The notes below the pieces were generated by a model that was not told the DNA's origin, did no database searches, and worked only from the letters and a program-made list of their open reading frames with translations. A DNA stretch of 64,000 bases, taken from the NCBI GenBank assembly GCA_020881915.1, contig JAJFPB010000007.1, positions 62,001 to 126,000 of the forward strand, in the 5' to 3' direction. A program made the translations under genes and the position numbers. How positions within the stretch are numbered: position 1 is the stretch's first letter; the number at the start of each line of letters is the position of its first letter. The DNA is from Paramyrothecium sp. XJ0827. Lineage: Eukaryota > Ascomycota > Sordariomycetes > Hypocreales > Stachybotryaceae. This document shows positions 56,950-64,000 of the stretch, one piece after another.

Positions 56950-58112
56950 TTAGCTGAATTGCTCTTCCTCTTGTTTCTGCTCCTCTGTCTTTTGCTGCGC
57001 TTCGTTGTTATCGCGAATCAAGCCCATCTCATCCTGATTGTCGGCTGCATTTTTATTATTTGGACCATCTCCACTGGGAACACTGTCCCCATTCCCACGA
57101 ACCTCAAACTTGGTGCAATCATCCTGAGCACCGCGTTGGGCAACAGGCATGTTTACAGGCTGGTGGTTCTGCGCGGCAATCATGGTACAGACGCGATAAA
57201 CGCCGGGAGCAAGTCCGTCGGTGATGGTCGCGGTGAGAAGGCCTTGGCCGTTGCCAGCATTATCAATACCCTTGAAAAACGCAAACACTGATGGATCGGG
57301 AGGAGTCTGTGACTCATAGTCCCCAATGGACTGGACGGTAACATGGCAGTGGCCGATCACGTTTCCGTTCTCGTCAAGGTCCTGAGGAGCCGTGTAGTAA
57401 TTTGTTGTGGGATTGACAAAGTTACCAGCATTTAAATTCCTGGTCTGAATATTGACATCGAATGTTTGATTAGGCTCAAGCACTTGACCATGCTTTGGCG
57501 AGAGGATGATGGCAGAGATCATGTTCGAAACCGCCGGAATTTTGCCCATGGGAATGCCGTTGCAGGATCCGTCAGTGATCTGCATGCCGTTAGTAAGGGT
57601 ACTGCCCTTGCAAAAGTTGATGAAATTGCTATCGTCTCTGCATTACCGTGTTAGCCCTCATATCACGCATATCACGGTGCGGTCTTGTTCTTGTAAACTC
57701 ACATTGCAGACGGGGCTTGCCCTTCTTTGATGCCTTCGGTTCCAGGCTCTTGGCCAGTCTTGGAACTGGCAGGTTGAAGAAGCTCACGACTCAATATTAT
57801 CGGCCTTTTCCCCGGTCTCTGACCCTGGCCCGGCCTTTGACCTTGGCCTGGCCTTTTCTCTGGCCTTTGGCCTTGTCCTCTTCTTGGTCCTCGACCGTTT
57901 CGTTCGCCTTGTCGTGCATTTCTGTCCTGCCTAGAGGTAATGGGTCTGAGAATTTGGCTATTTTGCGGCACAGCTTCAACATCTTCGATATGACTGCCAA
58001 TGGTGACATCGCTTGATTTCCATCCAAAGTTAGAGCTGGGACGAGCAATCGCACTCTGGATTATGCCAGTGGTGGCCAGAAGAGACATGGTTGCGTAAGA
58101 GGAGAAGTGCAT
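56950..58112 (-). CDS. Conserved secreted fungal protein with Gly/Gln/Arg/Pro-rich N-terminal region
   Basis: Two exons (58112-57703, 57637-56950; 65-nt intron, phase 2) give 365 residues. A signal peptide (MHFSSYATMSLLATTG...) is followed by a low-complexity linker with QGQRP repeats. Then comes a conserved domain opening with DDSNFINFCKGSTLTNG and continuing GSCNGIPMGKIP, FDVNIQTRNLNAGNFVNP, IGHCHVTVQS and a 'PGVYRVCTMIAAQNHQ' strand. The end is Asn/Glu/Gln-rich. The domain is widespread in ascomycete secretomes. Homologues are sometimes labelled ribosomal protein S17, which the signal peptide and composition contradict. Biochemical role unknown; cell-surface location is likely. Confidence 0.8.
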
Positions 58113-59287
58113 TTTGGCAACGACTGAATGTATCGAAAATCTTGCGAGAGATGAGTTGAACGACGAGGGAGGATTGAAGTAGGTAGAGTGACTAAATTCA
58201 GGATGGAATCGCGAAAAGAATATAAAGAGAAGGATACAGAATATGAAGCAAAGTCGGATCAACCGATATGGACTAAAGCTAAGAAAACCGGATCAACCGA
58301 TGACGGAGAAGGCGAAAGAAAGAATGAAGGGAAAAGACGAGTCGAAGGTGAGAGGTCGTTGCTGTTGCACTAGATTGAGAAGAAAGTGGGAATGGTTGCA
58401 TTTAATATAGCCAACAACTTGAGATTTTGAAGTCGACTTTACAATGGCCACGCTTTTGTGATACAGTTTTACAACGTGCCAAACACTAAGCCCCTGCGAT
58501 CATGTTGCTTTCGAACTGGAACATCTGATATCTGTATCTGATTGCGGTGAGTTTTGGAAAGCCTTGCTCCGGCGAGTTCCCAACCAGGAAATGCTGATTA
58601 TGGATATGAGACGAAACAAGATGTAGAGCTGCACGGACGCTCAGTTACCCCTGGACGCTACCCCTAGACGCTGCAATCGGGGTTGGATGCGCCGCTGCGC
58701 TTACGCCTGCTAAGGTTCAGATGCACTGGTGCATTCAGGATTTGACTACCCTGCTATCCCCATGGTTTGTTGCGCCTGTTTCAGCCCTGCAAATGTGTAA
58801 CATTGGATGAAATCACTGGGTCGATGGCGATCATTGCTTTAGCATGAAACAGGCTCTGACAGTGGCATGGTCATCATAACCGCTTGGCCACCGGGCGCAG
58901 CCGCTGTATTTCGTGTGGTGTCATTGTATCCATCGTGTAAGGTGATCGCGCTGGCACTGATTCTGAAAGGGTTGAGACTCCAAGCTCGCGAAGAAGAGGT
59001 TTGCTCGTTTCATCATGCCAAATAAGACTGGTTCGCAAGTTTTTACTCCAGGCGTTTATCATACGGCAGGTGAGAAATAATCCTAAGGCATGTCAAGATT
59101 GATGCAGCCCAGAATGGCGATGGGCCGTACATGTAAAAGCTTTGTGCCGTTTCCAAGAGAACTCCAGACTCGGTAAGATTCGAGTCAACGGCGCAATCAC
59201 CCATTACTTAGTCCTATATGGTCCGGCTGAACTTACTCCGGTCTTATATAGATTCAAGTAATACATAAATATACACGATATCAATAA
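58113..59287. other. No supportable gene
   Basis: About 1.2 kb, including the promoter of the secreted-protein gene at its left end. A 62-codon ATG frame on minus (58874-59062) has no recognised relatives. Confidence 0.4.
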
Positions 59288-59700
59288 TCAGAACATTTTC
59301 AAACACCCCAGTAATGTAGTGATCCATGCAATTCCCAGCTTGCTATACATCAGGTAGCTTGCGAAAGGCAGCACAGCGCCCATTATACATCGCGTGGAGA
59401 TGAAGCTGCTATCGCAGATGCTGCAGACATCCCATGCGAATTTGCCGAGTACTCTGACTGCCGTGAATAAGGAAGGCTCTCCCAGGTCGAAAAAGAATCC
59501 AGAGGTGATTGGCACGAATGGTGGTATTGCTCAATTAGCAGCCCATCCGCGCCAGAACATTGAGATCGCCATGACTGGGTCCCCTGCACAAGCCAGTGGC
59601 AATCGTCTGCTACCCTCTCTCTTGGACCAAGAATTCCCGACCGCGTCCTATCATCCAAAGTAGAGATTGTGGAAATAGAAAAAATGCCATGACAAGCAAG
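59288..59700 (-). pseudogene. Decayed MFS drug transporter
   Basis: Minus-strand pieces match the last third of 12-helix MFS exporters: VMAISMFWRGWAAN and PPFVPITSGFFFDLG, then SAASAIAASS in another frame, and RCIMGAVLPFASYLMYSKLG with a helix ending ITTLLGCLKMF. Stops and frame changes separate them, and the first two-thirds of the gene are missing. It lies downstream of the flavin monooxygenase on the same strand. Confidence 0.6.
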
Positions 59701-60066
59701 CTCCAATTGGGACAGGGAAAAACGTCAAGCCAAACGCACGCGAAGATATTGCTTATATGCCTTTGAAGAGGAGCGGATACGCTTGAAAATACATGTGAAA
59801 GATTACAGAAATGACGGCGAGACAGAGGTATGCAGTCTTGGTGATACGCTCCATTGCCATCCGTAGTAGACGAAACGAAATGACTGTGAACAGCGACCTC
59901 GATGTACGCTCTGCCTATGTTTATGTTATTGTTAGCTCGCCTTACAAGATTTCGACTGTGCACAAATGTTAAATGCTCGGCGAACTCCATTCTTTTCCCG
60001 AAATGCTATCGGAGCATTCTTCGTCATCTGCCAATATATTCCGTATACCGACTGAAATCTTTGCTT
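59701..60066. other. Short intergenic stretch
   Basis: About 0.37 kb between the transporter remnant and the monooxygenase stop. It may include further decayed transporter sequence, but none was recognised with confidence. Confidence 0.35.
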
Positions 60067-61611
60067 CTATTCAGTGATCTCAAACTTCTTCTTTAGCGCC
60101 TCTTTAAAATCCCAGTAGCCTTGGCGCCAGCCATCGCTTTGTCCCTTCATTAGCTCAAACCCGAGCTCCTTGGCATCTCGGTTGACCAATCCTACCAAAC
60201 GATCTACATAGGCGATTTCTTCCCCGTCTCCCCGCAGGCTGTGGAAATCTCTGCCGAGACCTCGAGCTTTAACTTTGTTATTGTAATCCTTTCTCATTAC
60301 ATCTTTCTTCGGGAGTCTTGCTCCTCCAGCAAGGACACGGGCCACGACCTGAGACTGGAAGTCGAACAATGAGAACGTGATGACATGATAGGGCGCTCCG
60401 ACAAAAGATAAGGTCGGGTCTTCGATATACCAGATATCCTCATGAAGATTATGCGTCATCTCTCCTTCTTTTGTGACTAGAAGCTTGTCACCTGCATCAT
60501 CTTGGGACACTGTGTCTGAGTGAAGCTCCTGCAACATCGGGTACGAGGTGACGTATCCAGTTGCGATTATAATGTGATCTATGTCCTGAATCACACGACC
60601 GTCGGTTAATTTTATCTTGCCCGGTATTGGGGCGTTTTCGTCTACTGGAGAGGCACAAACTCCATCATCTAGCTCGAATTCCGCAACGCTGGTGACACGC
60701 TCTCCATTCCCAGGAAGCATAGTGGCTGGCAGATCGTATTTTCCAAGTCGTGTGCTTTGATAAACCTTGCGGGCTTTACCATCCAGTTCACGACTGATGT
60801 CGGTAGATGAAACACCGCCACCTAGGATGAACACATTCTTTCCGTGGAAGGAGTCTGGTTTGCGGTAGCGCTTGGAGTGAGTGACCCTGCTGCCAAAAGC
60901 GGTCTTCCAATCCTTAAGTCCCGGGATATCAGGTATCCGAGGCATATTGTAGTGTCCAGTGGCTACCACTACTGCGTCGAAATGCCATATCTTCTCAACA
61001 AAGCTCGAGTCCACCAGCTGAATTGTTCGGACTTCCCAGTAAGTGCCATCTGGGGGTTTTGTCACACCATCAACCCGAGTATTGAAACGAGTGACTTCAT
61101 CAACCTTCGTGCTCCGGGCTAGTTCTCTAATGTAGGCATCGATGTCTTGCTGGCTGGTAAAGTCTTCCGTGCCAGGCGGCCACTGCCCTAGAACGCTCTG
61201 CATCAAACTCGTTGGGACATTGTTCCGCAAGCCAGCATAGCATGGCCCCGGTGGTGCAAATCTGATAGCTTGCACCTCTGCAATCCCCTTCTTTGATCCC
61301 GAGGATAATACATGTTGGTGTTCATGGCTATTGGGACCTGGGGGAGGGGTGGGATAACTGAATTCACCAGGGCGCGATAAGTGAAAATCTCCTAATGATG
61401 GACGTTCGTTCGGATAATCTGGATCTTCCGCAGTTCTCGGGTCGTAATGCCAAACACCCCCGAAAACATTCGACCGTTCAAAGACTGTGACGGAGAGACC
61501 CTCGCGTAAAGCGTGAGCGGCTGAGCATACGCCACTAATACCAGCACCAATAATGGCCACGGAATTTGCTCTACGCGGGGGAGAGGTAGATGAATGTGGG
61601 GGAGGTGCCAT
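60067..61611 (-). CDS. Flavin-containing monooxygenase (FMO-like, FAD/NADPH)
   Basis: A single-exon, 514-residue class B flavoprotein monooxygenase. Seen: the FAD loop GAGISG (residues 22-27), the FMO fingerprint as FGSRVTHSKRYR, the second nucleotide-binding loop ILGGGVSSTDISREL and the C-terminal IIIATGY motif. Length and motif order are normal. Such enzymes use NADPH and O2 to oxygenate soft nucleophiles (N or S) or to do Baeyer-Villiger reactions. Substrate unknown. It is about 24 kb from the PKS-NRPS cluster with many pseudogenes between, so a link to that pathway is not supported. The start is ATG 61611; no signal peptide. Confidence 0.9.
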   Translation of the reverse strand: MAPPPHSSTSPPRRANSVAIIGAGISGVCSAAHALREGLSVTVFERSNVFGGVWHYDPRTAEDPDYPNERPSLGDFHLSRPGEFSYPTPPPGPNSHEHQHVLSSGSKKGIAEVQAIRFAPPGPCYAGLRNNVPTSLMQSVLGQWPPGTEDFTSQQDIDAYIRELARSTKVDEVTRFNTRVDGVTKPPDGTYWEVRTIQLVDSSFVEKIWHFDAVVVATGHYNMPRIPDIPGLKDWKTAFGSRVTHSKRYRKPDSFHGKNVFILGGGVSSTDISRELDGKARKVYQSTRLGKYDLPATMLPGNGERVTSVAEFELDDGVCASPVDENAPIPGKIKLTDGRVIQDIDHIIIATGYVTSYPMLQELHSDTVSQDDAGDKLLVTKEGEMTHNLHEDIWYIEDPTLSFVGAPYHVITFSLFDFQSQVVARVLAGGARLPKKDVMRKDYNNKVKARGLGRDFHSLRGDGEEIAYVDRLVGLVNRDAKELGFELMKGQSDGWRQGYWDFKEALKKKFEITE

Positions 61612-62771
61612 TGTGTACGATACAGCTGGTGAAGACCATGGACAACGAGAGGTTGGATTGCTGTGTGTGATGTCTCATCAATGAGAGTAGAGCAAATCCT
61701 CCGTAGTACTTTGGAAAACTGCATAAATAACCAGATACTGAAACGTGCACGTTATCGATTTCGGCCAGACATCGGGGAATACCATCTCTATTACAAATGC
61801 TGTGCTCTACCTCAAGAAAGTGTTATCGCTAAACACCAAAGAGGCAGTTGTTCGCCAAGCACGCAATTTAGAGCGAGATGATGACACCCGGACAACATCC
61901 GTGACCATGCGGATGATCTGTTGAAGGATATTATAAGACTAACGTGTTTCCTGTTCAATTTTCGTCGTATCAAAGGGAGACCAGGTAACCAGATCTTCGA
62001 TTTGGCTTTTCTCAATTTGCAAATGAGGTAAGTCAAAGGGGGGGACGCTGACATCCCCTGTCAAATGTCACGTATTTTGCACGTACCTACCCTATAGCTT
62101 CGAAATTTAGAGGAAAAGGCCGGGGGAATGTCAGGTTCTAGGGGATGTTAGCCCCCCTTTGACTTATTACCGGCTCCTTATCCTAACCTTGAACAAATAT
62201 TACGTCAAGTGCCATGTCGCGCTTGACCCACAATAATAGAACACTACCTTAACTTGGAATCGTCATTCGCAGAAGATACGTACTAGTAGAAAGCTCCCAT
62301 TTCGTTTATTCTTGATAAACCTTCCAGCGACTTTGGTTGGAACCATTAAATGAAAAGAGCCAATATGCAAGTCAAAGTAACTGCTATCAGATTAATCCCT
62401 AAACGTAAGGAGCTTGTTAACTCAGAAAGAAACAATTTATTGATAGGTTCCATTACATCTCACCGCATAAATTCTAACTTCTGCGTGTTTAGAGTGGAGC
62501 CTGACTTTGTGTCTATAGCATTCATGCTAGTGTATGCCATTGTTTTTTCTACCTCGGAGGACATTGATTCTTTCTGTAAAGTGTGCATAGAATAAAGGTA
62601 AAGACATTCACGTACGATGCCGTTGTGAGTTCCTCTATCGACATTGTCGGGACAGCACCCCATCTTTCTGTTTGTCAAAGTGAGTTGAGATATTAGGACT
62701 TGTCGAGAATTTCCCTTTGTTGAGTGGTTAACCAAATATACCACAGCCGGCTTCCAGCAAGTTTCCACGTC
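61612..62771. other. Intergenic stretch holding a MITE-like element
   Basis: About 1.2 kb between two minus-strand genes: promoter side of the monooxygenase and 3' side of the transporter. Apart from the element at 62029-62166 no feature was recognised. Confidence 0.45.
62029..62166. mobile_element. MITE-like element with imperfect terminal inverted repeats and TA flanks
   Basis: About 138 bp. The left end reads TA-AGTCAAAGGGG...CATCCCCT; the right end is its near-inverse, AGGGGATG...CCCCTTTGACT-TA. The termini pair over about 27-30 bp with a few mismatches and a small length change in the G run. TA on both sides fits a target-site duplication of the Tc1/mariner type. There is no coding capacity, as expected for a non-autonomous element. 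Confidence 0.65.
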
Positions 62772-64000
62772 TTACAAGGCAAACCGGTAATTAGGTCGTT
62801 CCCTCCCACCACTGACATGGACAATCTCTCCACTATCTAGCTTCTTATTCAGCCTCCTGAAATGTTCTCTTAAGCCGAGACAAATAACCATGAACACAGC
62901 TTGGCAGCATGCCACAGTGATCAGCGCAGGCTTGTACACAGGCGCATCTTGAGCTCGGAACACAGAGGAGCTTATGATACCCGCCAAGTTCTGCGCCATG
63001 AAATTGAGGCCCAGCCGGAATGCGCGCCCTGTTGTGGTGGTTGTATTGGAGGCTACCCATACGGGGATGAGAATCCCTGGTGTAAAGGTTCCGAACGTGA
63101 TGAGGTAGGTGAAAAAGTAGCCTACTTCAACGTGCTTGACCAAATTGAGGGTTTCCAAGAGAATCCAGGCAATAAAGAAACGAAGAGCGTTCCTACTGCG
63201 ATGAATGCTCGTTGCTGCAGCCGATCGGATACCCAAGTCGTGGTGAGCTGAATAGCGGCTGCGGTTAAGTTTGGCCCGACAGTGTATAAATTTGCCTTGG
63301 CTGGCTTGATGGCAATGCGTTTGACGATAGTCTGTCCGTTGTTAGCAGGGACTCATTGGTAAATTGTATAGAGCCCCACGTACTGGCAGGAAATTTGAGC
63401 TGCTAGCTACACCAACGCCGTAGAACAGAGGCATCAGGGTAAAGACCCAAGTGGTCCAGTCCTTGGTCTCTTTCAATGCATCATACCACCGGAAGCTTTT
63501 ATCAATATCTTGGGAGTCCTGCTCAAGGCGCCGGCGAGCAAGAGCTTTCTCCTCCTGAGTGAACCAACGAGATTTCTCTACACTTCGTGGGAGAACGAAG
63601 TAAAGCAGAACCCCAACTCCAACGGTCAGGGCCCCTTCAATCAAGAACAAGTATTGCCAGCCGCTCAACGCTTTGTCCCATTGAAACACTGACCAAGCTA
63701 TCAATCCGGAGACGGCGCCGGCAATGAAGCCCATCATGCCGAACACACTTGTCCTGAAGCTGAGCTCGTGCCGGGTGTAGAACGTGCTGCAGTAACGGAT
63801 GGCGCAAGGGAAGAACGCTGCCTCGACGCAACTCATCAGAATTCTCGTAGCGAGAAGGCCTCCGAAGTTTTTCGATGCGGCTGCACACATTGCCATGGAA
63901 CCCCAGCCAATCATGATTGTGGGGATCACAATGGAGGGATTGAAACGCTTGGCGAGAAGAGTGAACGGAATGTTCATGAGAGAATACGGGATGTAGAAGA
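62772..64000 (-). pseudogene. MFS anion:cation symporter-type transporter (partial, apparent frameshift)
   Basis: Allantoate/nicotinate permease-like major facilitator; the N-terminal part lies beyond the right edge. The upstream exon (64000-63384) encodes RILMSCVEAAFFPCAIRYCSTFYT and the usual 'WQYLFLIEGALT' helix. A 52-nt intron (63383-63332) follows, then TIVKRIAIKPAKANLYTVGPNL. Near 63177-63180 the frame must change by one base to continue into FFIAWILLETLNL, FTPGILIPVWVASNT and NLAGIISSSVFRAQDAP, ending at 62772. The break lies in a short A/G run, so an allele-specific mutation or a sequence error is possible. If intact it would be an uptake carrier for small organic anions; substrate unknown. 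Confidence 0.7.

Noticed and set aside
56950..58112. Ribosomal protein S17 as the name for this gene
   Set aside because: Homologues sometimes bear that label, but the protein has a signal peptide, a low-complexity linker and no S17-like core.
1..64000. CRISPR arrays, rRNA and tRNA genes
   Set aside because: No regularly spaced repeats and no recognisable cloverleaf or rRNA core was seen. A tRNA scan was not possible, so a missed tRNA cannot be ruled out.

Overview
The window reads as nuclear DNA of a filamentous ascomycete (Pezizomycotina). Genes carry short GT-AG introns, mostly 46-112 nt, often with a CTAAC-like branch site. There are fungal-type NLR and secondary-metabolism genes, many secreted proteins, and A+T-rich or C-to-T-mutated repeats of the kind left by repeat-induced point mutation (RIP). 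No CRISPR, operon or rRNA was seen. The genus cannot be told from the sequence alone.

Left part (0.3-14.5 kb): a likely immunity or allorecognition island. Three free-standing AIG1/GIMAP-like GTPases with coiled-coil tails (321-1840, 2135-3762, 4559-6014) lie beside an NLR-type gene (6825-10709). That gene joins a SesB-like alpha/beta hydrolase, a NACHT ATPase, ankyrin repeats and a fourth AIG1-like GTPase in one locus. The NLR copy carries one frameshift and one in-frame TAG. A second NLR scrap lies on the other strand (10858-11052). After an A+T-rich block (11.6-12.7 kb) comes a gene whose product looks like a fungal gasdermin-type pore former (13683-14501). Two of the GTPases end in a prenylation-type CaaX box.

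Middle part (15.0-39.1 kb): a secondary-metabolite cluster. It holds a trans-acting enoyl reductase (15029-16120, minus), a six-exon, 3,989-residue PKS-NRPS hybrid (18016-30259; KS-AT-DH-MT-KR-ACP-C-A-T-R), a P450 (32168-33978) and an MFS exporter (35376-37169, minus). The expected product is a polyketide-amino acid hybrid released reductively as an aldehyde. The methyltransferase domain looks inactive. Remnants of a second NRPS module and of an FAD monooxygenase suggest the cluster was once larger or has been rearranged.

Right part (39-64 kb): a gene-poor, decayed stretch rich in secreted proteins. It includes two small Cys-rich secreted proteins with Kex2-type KR sites (42085-42588, 53537-54329), a cerato-platanin (51245-51729), two larger secreted proteins (43850-45465, 56950-58112) and a DUF7730-like protein (48432-49565). 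Between them are pseudogenes of a metallopeptidase, a membrane protein and transporters, plus copies of a RIP-mutated repeat. At the end are an intact flavin monooxygenase (60067-61611), a small TA-flanked MITE-like element (62029-62166) and an anion:cation-symporter-type MFS gene that runs off the right edge.
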